The position numbers were made by a program, and so were the translations under genes. A DNA stretch of 64,000 bases from Lysobacter capsici (lineage in GTDB: Bacteria > Pseudomonadota > Gammaproteobacteria > Xanthomonadales > Xanthomonadaceae), in assembly GCF_014779555.2 (NCBI RefSeq), contig NZ_CP094357.1, positions 1,488,001 to 1,552,000 on the forward strand. Direction: 5' to 3'. Every line of letters starts with the position of its first letter. Position 1 is the first letter of the stretch. The notes beneath the pieces are model-generated. The model made no database searches, had not been told where the DNA came from, and saw only the letters and a program-made list of their open reading frames with translations. Positions 38,854 through 48,412 of this stretch are shown here, piece by piece.

Positions 38854-40344
38854 ATGGCAACCACGCGCACTCCGACCCGGCGCAATGCCGCTTCTACCGG
38901 CGGCGCAAAGCGCGCCAGCGAGTCTGAGCCGGCCAAGCGCGAGCCGGCGCGTCGCGATCCAGCCAAACGCGACCCCAAACCGGCCACCCCTGCGAAGAAA
39001 GACCCGCCGGCCAAGGCGCCGGCGCGCAAGGAACCGCCCGCGCGTGCAAGTACGCGCCGCCCAGCCGCCGCTCCTGCCGTCGTCACCGCGCCCGCGGCGA
39101 GCAAACGCGCCGTCAAGAGAGCAGCGTTCATCGATCCGGCCGATGCCAACGCCGCGCCCGGCCGCGGCAAGCGCCGGACTCAAACCCACGACACCGCGCC
39201 GGTCCTGCCCGACAACATCGCCCTGGTCCTGCAAGGCGGCGGCGCGCTCGGCGCCTACCAGGCCGGGGTCTATCAAGGTCTGTTCGAAGCCGGCATCGCG
39301 CCGAACTGGATCGCCGGCATCTCGATCGGCGCGTTCAACACCGCGATCATCGCCGGCAATCCGCCGCAGCGGCGCATGGAGGCGTTGCGCGAATTCTGGG
39401 ACACGATCTCGCGTCCCTACCTGTTGCCGTCGACCACCTTCGGCCAGGAAGCGCGCTTCGCCGATATCGACGCCGACAGCCGCGCCTGGCTCGACACCTG
39501 GGAAGCCTGGCGCGCGATCGTCGAAGGCCAGCACGGCTTCTACCAGCCGCGCGGTTGGCTCGGCCAGGATCCGATGGCGCTGTTCGGCGCGCCGCCGGGG
39601 CCGGCGGAGGCGAGTTTCTACGACACCTCGCCGATGATCGCCACGCTCGATCGCATGGTCGACTTCGACCGGCTCAACGACGGCGGCATCCGCGTAAGCG
39701 TCGGCGCGGTCAACGTGCGCACCGGCAACCTGGAGTATTTCGACAACACCCAGATGCGGCTGGACGCGCGGCATATCCTCGCCTCGGGCGCGCTGCCGCC
39801 GGCGTTTCCGGCGGTCGAGATCGACGGCGAGTTCTACTGGGACGGCGGCCTGGTGTCCAACACGCCCTTGTCGCAGGTGCTGACCGCATCGCCGCGGCGC
39901 GACACCCTGGTGTTCCAGGTCGACCTGTGGAACGCGCGCGGCGATCTGCCGCAGAACCTGCTCGACGTGGCCGAGCGGCAGAAGGAAATCCAATACTCCA
40001 GCCGCACCCGCCTGATCACCGACACCCAGCGGGTGTTCCAGCATTACCGGCGGCTGCTGCGCGAATTGCTGGAGGAAATCCCCGAGGACGTGCGCAAGAC
40101 CAATCCCTGGGCGCAGCACGCGGCCGAGCTGGCCTGCGACCGCCGCTACAGCGTGGTCCATCTGATCTACCGCGACCGCGCGCGCATCGGCCACTTCAAG
40201 GACTATCAGTTCGGCCGCGTGGCGATGCGCGAGCATTGGCTGTCGGGGCAGAGCGATATCGCGCGCGCGCTGAGCCACCCGGACTGGTTGCAACTGCCGC
40301 ACGGCGAGTCGGCGTTCGTCGCGCACGACGCCACGGCGCCTTGA
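38854..40344 (+). CDS. Patatin-like phospholipase (DUF3734 type)
   Basis: This 496-residue serine hydrolase has oxyanion motif 'GGGALGAYQAG' (about 127-137), nucleophile 'GISIGAF' (GxSxG, about 155) and the dyad aspartate in 'WDGGLVSNTP' (Asp330). The C-terminal half with 'YSSRTRLITDTQRVFQHYR' and 'VHLIYRDRARIGHFKDYQF' marks the DUF3734 group. The first about 110 residues are low-complexity Ala/Pro/Lys/Arg, unlike any signal peptide. It follows bdhA, so it may release lipids or hydroxybutyrate oligomers in the cell. Confidence 0.92.
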   Translation: MATTRTPTRRNAASTGGAKRASESEPAKREPARRDPAKRDPKPATPAKKDPPAKAPARKEPPARASTRRPAAAPAVVTAPAASKRAVKRAAFIDPADANAAPGRGKRRTQTHDTAPVLPDNIALVLQGGGALGAYQAGVYQGLFEAGIAPNWIAGISIGAFNTAIIAGNPPQRRMEALREFWDTISRPYLLPSTTFGQEARFADIDADSRAWLDTWEAWRAIVEGQHGFYQPRGWLGQDPMALFGAPPGPAEASFYDTSPMIATLDRMVDFDRLNDGGIRVSVGAVNVRTGNLEYFDNTQMRLDARHILASGALPPAFPAVEIDGEFYWDGGLVSNTPLSQVLTASPRRDTLVFQVDLWNARGDLPQNLLDVAERQKEIQYSSRTRLITDTQRVFQHYRRLLRELLEEIPEDVRKTNPWAQHAAELACDRRYSVVHLIYRDRARIGHFKDYQFGRVAMREHWLSGQSDIARALSHPDWLQLPHGESAFVAHDATAP

Positions 40345-40647
40345 GCGCACCGATTCGATCCGGATAGGCAGCGCCGCGATGACAGCGGGCGCGGTTCCGC
40401 TCCACGGACGAGCGCGCGAAGTCAGCCGCTGCCGCTGACGTTTGTCACGCAGCGGCCACGCCGCGACCTGAGCCAAGGGCCCATGGCGCTGGGATGCACA
40501 TGAACGGCCAATGGTTGCCATGACTTACGCCATTTAGCGCACGCTCGTCGCACCGCTAGTCTGCGCGGCGTCGCGGTGCCGTATGCCGCGACTCGATACC
40601 GCGACGGGGATGCGTCGCGGGTCGGTTCACCGGCTCGGGGTCGCAGC
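40345..40647. other. Gap before the DUF5916 gene
   Basis: Some 300 bp with no recognised gene or dispersed repeat. The promoter of the DUF5916 gene should lie near its 3' end; no clear consensus is visible by eye. Confidence 0.4.
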
Positions 40648-42903
40648 ATGCGCAATCCATTGTTCGTTTCGTTGTCGGCCGCCTGCGCCGTGTTGGCCGC
40701 GCCGTGCGCGCAGGCGGTGGAGATCGACGGCCGCATCGATCCGCAGGAATGGAGCCAGGCCCAGCACATCGAGGATTTCCGCCTGACCCAGCCGCTGTCG
40801 CGCGAAGCCGCGTCGCAGCCGACCCAGGCCTGGATGATGGCGACGCCCGAAGGCCTGGCGATCGCGTTCCGCAATCAGCAGCCGGCCGGGGTGCCGCGGC
40901 TGCGCCAGCACACCGAGCGCGACGGCGACGGCACGGTCGACCGGGTCAACCTATACGTCGACTTCGATGGCGACGGCCGCATGGGCTACAACTTCACCGT
41001 GACCCTGGCCAACAGCATCACCGACGCCACCATCACCAGCGAAAACCAGTTCAACAACGACTGGGACGGCGACTGGCGCCACGCCACCAGCGAAGACGAC
41101 GAGGGCTGGTCGGCGGAGATGCTGATCCCCTGGCATATCGCGCCGATGCGCAAGGCCGACGGCGGCAACCGCACGATCGGCATCCAGCTCGACCGGGTGA
41201 TCGCCTCAACCGGCGAACGCACCTCGTGGCCGGCGGTGCATTACACCCAGGCGCGCTATCTGTCGGCGTTCAACCGCGTGCAGATGCCGGCCTACGGCCA
41301 GACTTTGCTGGCGATCACGCCATACGTGGTCGGCGTGCAGGACGCGGTCAAGCACAAGGGCGACTTCGACGGCGGCCTGGACCTGTTCTGGAAACCCAGC
41401 GGCAAGTTCCAGCTCAGCGCGACCTTGAACCCGGATTTCGGCCAGGTCGAAAGCGACGAACTGACCGTCAACTTCAGCGCCACCGAAACCTTCTTCAGCG
41501 ACAAGCGGCCGTTCTTCACCGAGAACCAGAGCTTCTTCGACGTGCCGTTCGGTTCGTACGGCAGCAACAGCCGCCTGATCTACACCCGCCGCGTCGGCGG
41601 CGGCCGCGACGACGGCAAGGGCTCGGGCGACGTGACCGCGGCGCTCAAGCTCAACGGCAGCGCGGCGGGCTTCAACTACGGCTTGTTCGCCGCCAGCGAG
41701 GGCGAGGAGGTCGGCCGCGACTTCTACGCCGCGCGCGTCACCCGCGATTTCGCCCGCTTCGGGCTCGGCGCGATGGTTACCCAGGTCGATCGGCCGTTTC
41801 TGGATCGCCAAGCCAACGTCTACGAATTCGACCAGCGCTGGACGCCGAACCCGCAGTGGTCGATCCGCGGCGCGGTGGTCGCCTCCGATGTCGAACAGGC
41901 CGGGCGCAGTTTCCGCGACAGCGGCGGGCAGGTCCGCATCGATTACGACATGGGCAAGGGCTGGCGCCAGCAGCTGTACGGCCTGCATCTGGGCAAGGAC
42001 CTGATGCTCAACGACTTCGGTTATCTGGAGCGCAACAACTTCAACTACCTGCGCTACGACCTGGGCCGGCGCGTCACCGATCTGCCGGCCGATTCGGCGT
42101 ACTCCAGCCACGACTGGCATTACGCGGTGTCGCGCCGCTACAGCGACGACGGCGTGCATATCGCCGATGCGGTATCGATCAACCGCCGCAGCGATCTGCG
42201 CAATGGCGGCCGCGAGTTCCTCGAAGCGGCCTTGTGGGGCAGCGGTCACGACGACCTGATTACCCGCGGCCACGGTGTGCTGCGGGTGCCGGCGAAATTG
42301 TTTTTGACCTACGAGGGGCTGCGTCCGCGCCAGGGCGACAACCCGTGGTCGCTGTACACCGAAGCCGGCTACAGCGCGGACGGCCTGGGCGGTGTCGACG
42401 AAGGCAGGCTGCGTGTGTACCTGGAGCCGAATTACCAGTTCAGCGACCGCATGCTGCTGTTCGCCGGGGTCGAGTACAGCCACAACCCCGACTGGCTGCT
42501 GTGGCGTCAGGGCAACCGCGTCGCCAGTTTCCGCTCCGACCTGTTGTCGCTCAACGCCGGCCTGCAATGGTTCATCGACGACAAGCAGGAACTGCGGCTG
42601 CGCCTGGAAACCATCGGCGTGGATGCGCGCGCGCGTCAGGCCTATCGGGTCGCCAGCGATGGCCGCGCCCTGGCGGTGGCCGAGGAGATTCCGGATTTCC
42701 GCGTGCGCAATCTCGGCTTCCAGGTGCGTTACCGCTACGAACTGGCGCCGCTGTCGTACCTGTACGTGGCCTACGTGCGCGGCGGCGAGATGTTCGAGGA
42801 AGGCATGCAGCACGACGGCGTCGGCCGGCAATTCCGCGATGCGTTCGATCTGCGCGACAGCGAGCAGTTGCTGGTGAAGCTGTCGTACCGATTCGAGATT
42901 TGA
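40648..42903 (+). CDS. DUF5916 outer-membrane protein with CBM9-like domain
   Basis: This 751-residue exported protein has a signal peptide ending 'PCAQA'. Residues about 25-210 form a family-9 carbohydrate-binding-like domain ('VEIDGRIDPQEWSQAQ', 'LYVDFDGDGRMGYNFTV'), followed by a DUF5916 barrel ('LNPDFGQVESDELTVNF', 'FFSDKRPFFTENQSFF', 'LIYTRRVGGGRDDG'). The final 'LVKLSYRFEI' fits an outer-membrane barrel. The substrate is unknown; related genes are found beside secreted peptidases or glycan genes. The ATG at 40648 precedes the signal peptide directly. Confidence 0.88.
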   Translation: MRNPLFVSLSAACAVLAAPCAQAVEIDGRIDPQEWSQAQHIEDFRLTQPLSREAASQPTQAWMMATPEGLAIAFRNQQPAGVPRLRQHTERDGDGTVDRVNLYVDFDGDGRMGYNFTVTLANSITDATITSENQFNNDWDGDWRHATSEDDEGWSAEMLIPWHIAPMRKADGGNRTIGIQLDRVIASTGERTSWPAVHYTQARYLSAFNRVQMPAYGQTLLAITPYVVGVQDAVKHKGDFDGGLDLFWKPSGKFQLSATLNPDFGQVESDELTVNFSATETFFSDKRPFFTENQSFFDVPFGSYGSNSRLIYTRRVGGGRDDGKGSGDVTAALKLNGSAAGFNYGLFAASEGEEVGRDFYAARVTRDFARFGLGAMVTQVDRPFLDRQANVYEFDQRWTPNPQWSIRGAVVASDVEQAGRSFRDSGGQVRIDYDMGKGWRQQLYGLHLGKDLMLNDFGYLERNNFNYLRYDLGRRVTDLPADSAYSSHDWHYAVSRRYSDDGVHIADAVSINRRSDLRNGGREFLEAALWGSGHDDLITRGHGVLRVPAKLFLTYEGLRPRQGDNPWSLYTEAGYSADGLGGVDEGRLRVYLEPNYQFSDRMLLFAGVEYSHNPDWLLWRQGNRVASFRSDLLSLNAGLQWFIDDKQELRLRLETIGVDARARQAYRVASDGRALAVAEEIPDFRVRNLGFQVRYRYELAPLSYLYVAYVRGGEMFEEGMQHDGVGRQFRDAFDLRDSEQLLVKLSYRFEI

Positions 42904-43189
42904 TCGCCGTCCGGCGCGTACAACGAACTGGGTTGCAGTATGAAGCTGCCGGCGTCGCCGCGTTTTGGCGCCGGGCGTTTGCGCCGCGTGTGACCGGCTG
43001 CATAAGAGCGCAAGCGCCCGGGCGAAAGGGCTTAGGAGTACCGGTTCCGGCGCGTTCGAGGTGGTAGAGATCGCGCCGGCACGCCATCCCCCGACGTGCC
43101 GGCGCGCATCGCCGCGGCGGGCAGGCCGTGGTTAATCGGCAGACGTTGCGCGAGGCGCGCCTTTCGGATCTTTCGACAAGGAGCAAGCA

Positions 43190-43666
43190 ATGGATGTTCG
43201 CGCAATCCGTATCGCCGCCGCCGCGGCCCTGATCATGGTGGCGTTTTCCGCGGCCGCCGCCGGCGGCAAGGGCGTGACCTGGCGCAAGGCCGGCCACGCC
43301 AACGGCGTCGACCACGTGGGCTGCTTCAGTCCCGAGTGCGACGCCTACCAGGGCGACACCGTGTGCTCGGCCCGCCTGCCGGTGTTGTGTCTGAAGCAGG
43401 ACGGCTCGCCCGCGCCGGTGCCGACCGACTATTACAACGGCTGGGCCAAGGGCAACATCGCGCTGAGCCGCGCGGTGCGCGGCGATTCGTTCGCCACCCG
43501 CGCGCAGGCCGATGCGTTCTGCCGCGCCGAGTTCGGCCCGGGCTATCGCATGGCCACGCACCACGACGGCGACGGCGGCTGGAGCTGGCGGGCCTACGGC
43601 AACGTCGACGCCAGCACGCGCTTCTGGGTGACGGTGGTCGATCAGCCCAGCAGTTGCTGGAACTGA
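43190..43666 (+). CDS. Small Cys-rich secreted protein
   Basis: This 158-residue protein has a signal peptide ('IAAAAALIMVAFSAAAAGG'). Its mature part has six cysteines ('GCFSPECDAYQGDTVCS', 'VLCLKQ', 'AFCRAEFG', 'SSCWN'), allowing up to three disulfides. The 'GYRMATHHDGDGGWSWRAYG' region is lectin-like in feel. I do not recognise the family. It is monocistronic with its own terminator. It could be a secreted effector, binding protein or stress protein; no function is proposed. Confidence 0.82.
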   Translation: MDVRAIRIAAAAALIMVAFSAAAAGGKGVTWRKAGHANGVDHVGCFSPECDAYQGDTVCSARLPVLCLKQDGSPAPVPTDYYNGWAKGNIALSRAVRGDSFATRAQADAFCRAEFGPGYRMATHHDGDGGWSWRAYGNVDASTRFWVTVVDQPSSCWN

Positions 43667-43674
43667 TGCAGGCG

Positions 43675-43705
43675 CCCGCCGGCCGTGTGGCCGGCGGGTG
43701 TTTTT
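43675..43705 (+). terminator. Rho-independent terminator after the Cys-rich protein gene
   Basis: A perfect 10-bp stem (CCCGCCGGCC/GGCCGGCGGG) with loop GTGT is followed by TGTTTTT. It lies just past the stop at 43666. Confidence 0.9.
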
Positions 43706-43831
43706 GGTTCCGATGCACTGTCGGGTCAGTTCGAGGGGCGGGCTCTGCTTTGGGATAGGTCGGTGCCGATCAGTGCGTGTGCTTTGGTGGGCGTGGGGGA
43801 ATTTTTTGCGTGAGGTTGCGTCGTTGTTCGT

Positions 43832-43926
43832 GGTGTCGCGGTCGCGGCTTGCGCCGCTCCTACAGGGGCTTGCGTGAAGGTTTGTGCGCTACTTGCAGGA
43901 GCGGCGCAAGCCGCGACCACGACACC
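43832..43926. repeat. Family B inverted-repeat pair
   Basis: Arms at 43832-43864 and 43895-43926, inverted, around about 30 bp. Fills much of the 330-bp gap between the Cys-rich protein gene and the leftward TonB receptor; no gene is seen in that gap. Confidence 0.85.
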
Positions 43927-43996
43927 GCATCGACGACGCCACCAACCGATACGCCGCGTTGCCGCGCGAATTCGACCGCCCATCAGCGGACGCCAA

Positions 43997-46081
43997 TCAC
44001 TCCTTCCGCCACTCCACCCCGAAATACACCGCGCGCCCATCGCCCGGCAAAAAATTACGCCCATCCAACCCGCGCGCGTCGGCGATCACGTTGGTGCTGG
44101 CGATCCACTTGCGGTCGCCGAGGTTGCGCGCGTCGGCGAACCACGACCATTGCTTCGCGAGCTTGCCGCCGATGCGCAGGCCGGCGATGGTGTAGCCCGG
44201 CGCCTTGAAGCTGTTAGCGTGATCGATGTAGTACGACTGCGGCGTCCATTCCACGCTCGGCGCCAGGTACAGATACTCGCCCGGCGACCAGCGCAATTCG
44301 GCGCGCAGTTGTTGCGGTGGCACGCCGGCCAGGTCGTTGTCGCCGTAGACGCGGTCGCCGTCGAAACGGAAATCGTTGTAGAGGTAGTTGGCCGACACGG
44401 TCCACTGCGCCGCGGGCTTCCAGCCCAGGCCGAGTTCGATGCCCTGATGCACGGTGCGATCGGCATTGACCGTGCCCAGCGGATTGCCGTTGCCGTCGCT
44501 GAGCGAAAGCAGTTCGCCGCGGACCCGCGCGCGGTACACGGCCAGGTCCAGCGACAACGCGTCGCCGTTGAGGCGCAGGCCGATCTCGCCGCTGTCCGCG
44601 CGTTGCTTGTCGACCGGGGTGATGCCGGGGCCGCCGCTGAGTTCGCCGAAGCTCGGCGGTTCCAAGCTGCGGCTGAGGTTGGCATAGAGCTGGGCGTGCT
44701 CGTCGATCACATAGCGCAGGCCGAGCTTGGGGCTGATGCCGGAATAGTCGGCGGCGAAACTCTCGTCGCGGCCGCCGGTGATGAACCGATCGCGCGAGCG
44801 GCGGTCGGCGTCGAGCGCCTGCGCGCCCAGCGACAGCACCCATTGCGGCGCCAGCCAGGTCTGGTTCTCCAGATAGAGTTTGCGATTGCGCGCGCGTTGA
44901 TCGAAGCGGTTGCTGCGCGCGCCGGCGCGGCCGGCGATGTTGAAGTAACGATCGTCGTCGATGTCGCCCTGGGCGAAGGCGGCGCCGGCGATCAGCACAT
45001 TGCGCAGGCCCAGCCATTGCGACTGGTGGCGCCAGCGGACATCGATGCCGACGTCGGAACTGTCCTGCTGCAGCACCTGGAAGATCGGGTGGTGCAGCGA
45101 CTTGTCGGCGTAATAGGCCGACATGGTCAGCGTGCTGCGTTCGGATGCGGCCCAGGCCAGCTTGCCGGCGATGCGGTCGAGGCGATAGTCGCGGCGCTGG
45201 TTCAAGGTGAGGTTGCCGGGCGCGGCCCGGCGCGGATCGCGGCGCGACTCGTCGAGGGTCAGATTGCCGGGCAGGGCCGAGCGCGTGTCGACATGGGTCA
45301 GGTAGACGCGCGCGTCGAGCGTGTCGCTGAAGCGATAGCCGGCATTGGCGAACAAGCGATAATTTTCCTGTTCGGCATGGTCGCGATAACCGGTTTGATT
45401 GATGCCGCTCAGACTCAGATAACCATCGGCGTCGCCGCGCACGCCGGCAAGCGCGATCTGGCCGCGGCGATAGCCGAATGCGCCGGCCTCGGCGCGCAGG
45501 GTCGCGGGCGCGGCGTCGTAACCGGTCGGCGAAACGAAGTTGATCGCGCCGCCGAGCGTGGCCGCGCCGAACTCCAGCGCGTTGGCGCCGCGGTAGACCT
45601 CGATGTAGCGCGTCGCCAGCGGCTCGACCGCCTGGAAATCGAAACCGCCGTCGGCGAGGTTGAGCGGGCTGCCGTCCTGCAGCAGTTCCAGGCCGCGGCC
45701 ATGGAAGGTGCGCTGCAGACCCGAGCCGCGGATCGACAGGCGCGCTTCCTCGGCGCCGAAGCGCGGTTGCACGAACACCCCCGGCGCGTAGCCCAATGCA
45801 TCGGTCAAGGTGCTGACGCGGCCGTCGCGATACGACTCGCCGTCGACCAGAGCGGTCGCGCCGGCGCGCTGGTCCAGACGCGCGCGCGCGGCCTCGGGGC
45901 TGTCGACCGCGCGGCCTCGCGCGTAGCGACCCAGGACGCGAACCGTGCCGAGCGTTTTTGCCGATGCATCGTCGGGCGTCGGCGCCGCATCGGACTGGGC
46001 GACGCCGTCGAAGGCGAATGCATCCAAGGCGACGGCGCTCGCCAATGCGAGCGCGGCGATACGAAGTGTGACGATGCGCAT
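43997..46081 (-). CDS. TonB-dependent receptor
   Basis: This 694-residue outer-membrane receptor has a signal peptide ('LRIAALALASAVALDAFAF'), a plug with 'ALGYAPGVFVQPRFGAEEAR', 'LSIRGSGLQRTFHGRGLELL' and 'YRGANALEFGAATLGGAIN', and a C-terminal barrel ending 'VYFGVEWRKE'. The final residues lack the usual aromatic end. It belongs to the FecA/OmpR-like group by plug sequence. The ligand is unknown; no transport genes adjoin it. A palindrome lies about 60 bp upstream of the start. Confidence 0.9.
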   Translation of the reverse strand: MRIVTLRIAALALASAVALDAFAFDGVAQSDAAPTPDDASAKTLGTVRVLGRYARGRAVDSPEAARARLDQRAGATALVDGESYRDGRVSTLTDALGYAPGVFVQPRFGAEEARLSIRGSGLQRTFHGRGLELLQDGSPLNLADGGFDFQAVEPLATRYIEVYRGANALEFGAATLGGAINFVSPTGYDAAPATLRAEAGAFGYRRGQIALAGVRGDADGYLSLSGINQTGYRDHAEQENYRLFANAGYRFSDTLDARVYLTHVDTRSALPGNLTLDESRRDPRRAAPGNLTLNQRRDYRLDRIAGKLAWAASERSTLTMSAYYADKSLHHPIFQVLQQDSSDVGIDVRWRHQSQWLGLRNVLIAGAAFAQGDIDDDRYFNIAGRAGARSNRFDQRARNRKLYLENQTWLAPQWVLSLGAQALDADRRSRDRFITGGRDESFAADYSGISPKLGLRYVIDEHAQLYANLSRSLEPPSFGELSGGPGITPVDKQRADSGEIGLRLNGDALSLDLAVYRARVRGELLSLSDGNGNPLGTVNADRTVHQGIELGLGWKPAAQWTVSANYLYNDFRFDGDRVYGDNDLAGVPPQQLRAELRWSPGEYLYLAPSVEWTPQSYYIDHANSFKAPGYTIAGLRIGGKLAKQWSWFADARNLGDRKWIASTNVIADARGLDGRNFLPGDGRAVYFGVEWRKE

Positions 46082-46375
46082 GAGGGGGTAATCGCAGGCT
46101 GAAAGCCGGGAAGCTTAGGCGGCGTTTTTCGCGCCCGAGTGCGGCATATCGCCGCAGTGGGGCATGACGGCTTGCGATGGCCGTTGCCGCGTTGCTTGGA
46201 CGTTTTCAGTGGTTGCGGATGCCGCGTCCCCGTTCGATGCGCGACGATTTTCGTAATGCGTCGGTCACCATCCGCGATCACGCGTTGCAATGTACGACGC
46301 ACGCGATCGAAGCCGACACCCATGCGGCGACGACAAGCCGCTCAAGATCCAACCGTCACCGATCTTTCCGACCAC
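46082..46375. promoter_or_regulatory. Promoter region of the TonB receptor
   Basis: A 294-bp gap between the EamA transporter gene and the TonB receptor, both leftward. It contains the palindrome at 46140-46156 and no gene or dispersed repeat that I recognise. Confidence 0.4.
46140..46156 (-). promoter_or_regulatory. Palindrome upstream of the TonB receptor
   Basis: TGCGGC-ATATC-GCCGCA, perfect 6-bp arms with a 5-base spacer, 59 bp before the receptor ATG. It does not resemble a Fur box. A possible operator for an unknown regulator. Confidence 0.35.
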
Positions 46376-47350
46376 TCACGCCGCATCGCCCACCGATGCC
46401 GCTTGCGCATGCACCGGCTTGACCCGCAGCGCCCAGATCACCCCGGCAATCAACAAACCGACGCCGACCAGCGTCAACGGCTTCGGCATCTGGCCGCGCA
46501 GGATGAAGGTGTAGCTCAACGCCGCCAGGGTTTCGAACACGATCAGTTGCCCAGCCAGCGCGGTCGGCAAGCGCTGACTGGCCTGGTTCCAGCACAGGGT
46601 GCCGACCCACGAGGCGAACAAGCCGATCGTCGCCATCAAACCGATGAAGAACGCCGGACGCGGCCCGAACGGCATCGCGAACGATGCGCCGCTCGCGCTC
46701 ATGTACAGCCACAGCGCGATGTAGCCGAGCAAGGCCAGCGGCAGGATCGCCACCCCTTGCGCGGTGGCCCAGGTGCGTGGGTTGCGGCCGGGATGCGCGC
46801 GCAGCCAGTCGGCGTTGCGCAGCGGATACCAGGTCCAGCAGGCGACGCCGCCGAGCGCGAGCAGCGCGCCGACCGCGTAACGGCCCAGGTCGGCGTTGGC
46901 GTCGGCGCGCAGCGCTTCGAGTTCGACTTGATTGACGCAAGCGATGCCCAGCGCGATCAGCAGCAGCGATGGCGCCAGCCGCCGCCACGGCAGGCGGCCG
47001 TCGCGTTTGCTGTCGCGCAGGTTGGCGCTGATCGCGATCACCACCGGCAAGGTGCCGATGATCATGGTCGGCAGCGGGCCGCCGGCGCGCTGGATCGCGC
47101 TGGCAAGGCACAGGTAATAGAGCAGGTTGCCGATCGCCGACAGCTTCAACGCTTCGATCCAGTCGGCGCGGGTGAGCTGACGCAAGGCGCCGCGGTCGAG
47201 CCAGGCCAGGGGCAGGGCGATCAGGCCGAAGGCGAGATAGCGCCCGACCGATTGCAGCGCGGCCGGGTATTCGGGCAGCAGCAGCGGGCCGATGAAGACC
47301 AAGCCCCAGATCAGGCCGGCGAGCAGGGCGTAAAGGGTTCCTAGCAGCAT
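46376..47350 (-). CDS. EamA/DMT-family transporter
   Basis: This 324-residue inner-membrane protein has ten hydrophobic segments in two EamA repeats, from 'LYALLAGLIWGLVFIGPLLL' to 'LVGVGLLIAGVIWALRV'. Drug/metabolite transporters of this kind usually export amino acids, drugs or metabolites. An AraC-family gene lies directly upstream on the same strand, separated by a family B repeat, and may control it. The substrate is unknown. Confidence 0.88.
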   Translation of the reverse strand: MLLGTLYALLAGLIWGLVFIGPLLLPEYPAALQSVGRYLAFGLIALPLAWLDRGALRQLTRADWIEALKLSAIGNLLYYLCLASAIQRAGGPLPTMIIGTLPVVIAISANLRDSKRDGRLPWRRLAPSLLLIALGIACVNQVELEALRADANADLGRYAVGALLALGGVACWTWYPLRNADWLRAHPGRNPRTWATAQGVAILPLALLGYIALWLYMSASGASFAMPFGPRPAFFIGLMATIGLFASWVGTLCWNQASQRLPTALAGQLIVFETLAALSYTFILRGQMPKPLTLVGVGLLIAGVIWALRVKPVHAQAASVGDAA

Positions 47351-47447
47351 GCGCGCAGTGTGGCGGGCGGCGATGGCGGGGTCTTGTAGCAGATTGCGGT
47401 TTGGCGGGTCGCGGGTTGGCGGGTTGGCGTCGCGGGCGCGGTGGCGT

Positions 47448-47529
47448 GGTCGCGGCTTGCGCCGCTCCTACAGGGGCTTGGGTGAAGCTTCGTGTGCCGA
47501 GTGTAGGAGCGGCGCGAGCCGCGACCGCG
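47448..47529. repeat. Family B inverted-repeat pair
   Basis: Inverted arms at 47448-47474 and 47501-47529 lie between the AraC regulator and the transporter gene. The core is the same as at 6931-7152. Confidence 0.85.
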
Positions 47530-47556
47530 TCATCGCGACAACGCCGTTGCCAACCG

Positions 47557-48381
47557 TCAGCCGCGAATCTGTTTCTGATACCGCGCCGGCGTGATGCCGT
47601 AGCGGCGCGAGAAGGCGCGAGTGAGGTGCGCCTGATCGGTCAGGCCGGTGTCGGCGGCGATGCCGGCCGGCGCGGCGCCCGCGGCGAGCAGGCGCTTGGC
47701 CTGATACAGACGCAGCGCCATCAGCATCTGCTGCGGAGTGACGTGGTACTGCGCGCGGAACCGGCGCAGAAAATGGAACGGACTCAGGCCGGCGATCGCG
47801 GCGAGTTCGTCCAGGGTGATCCGTTCGGCCAGATGCGCGCGCAGGTAGTCGATCACGCGGTCGAAGCGATGCGCCGGTTCGTCGCGCGCGCGCCGCGGGA
47901 TGCGCGCGTGATCGCGGAATTCGCCGAGCAGCGCATGCAGCTGGCTGTCGAAATCCAGCGGTTCGCATGCTCGCCACAGACCATCCAGGCGCGCGGTGAT
48001 GCGGCGCGCGCGCAGCGGGTCGTGCTGCACGGCCTGATCGAACCACCAGCCGGCTTCGCCGGTGATCTCGTCGGCCACGTCGGGGTCGACGTAGATCATG
48101 CGGTAGCGCCAACCGCCTTCGGTTTCGGCGCGGCCGGTGTGCAGCACATCGGGGTTCATCAGCACCAGCGAGTCGGGCGGCGCCAGATGATCGCTGCCGC
48201 GGTAGCGGAAGCGTTCGACCCCGGACTCGATCGCGCCCAGGCCGTAGGCCTCGTGGGTGTGCGGTTCGAAGGCGTGGCGGACGATGTGCGCGCGGTACAG
48301 CTCGATGCCGCGGCGATGCGCCGGCTGGCGGAATTCGGCCGCGTCGAAGGCATCGACGAATTGGGCGGGTACGCCTTGCAT
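47557..48381 (-). CDS. AraC-family transcriptional regulator
   Basis: This 274-residue regulator has an N-terminal cupin sensor domain ('HTHEAYGLGAIESGVERFRY', 'LMNPDVLHTGRAE') and a C-terminal double helix-turn-helix ('ITLDELAAIAGLSPFHFLRR' and 'GIAADTGLTDQAHLTRAFSR', ending 'GITPARYQK'). This form often regulates an adjacent LysE- or DMT-type exporter, and the EamA transporter downstream is the obvious candidate target. Start at ATG 48381, 31 bp after the PIN gene. Confidence 0.93.
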   Translation of the reverse strand: MQGVPAQFVDAFDAAEFRQPAHRRGIELYRAHIVRHAFEPHTHEAYGLGAIESGVERFRYRGSDHLAPPDSLVLMNPDVLHTGRAETEGGWRYRMIYVDPDVADEITGEAGWWFDQAVQHDPLRARRITARLDGLWRACEPLDFDSQLHALLGEFRDHARIPRRARDEPAHRFDRVIDYLRAHLAERITLDELAAIAGLSPFHFLRRFRAQYHVTPQQMLMALRLYQAKRLLAAGAAPAGIAADTGLTDQAHLTRAFSRRYGITPARYQKQIRG

Positions 48382-48412
48382 GCGCCGAGTATGGCATGCG
48401 TCCGCGCGGGCT

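Noticed and set aside
38703-38927. A 74-codon frame reading the 15-bp repeat as five-residue repeats
   Set aside because: It overlaps the start of the patatin gene in another frame and lacks a ribosome site; the repeat is better read as non-coding.
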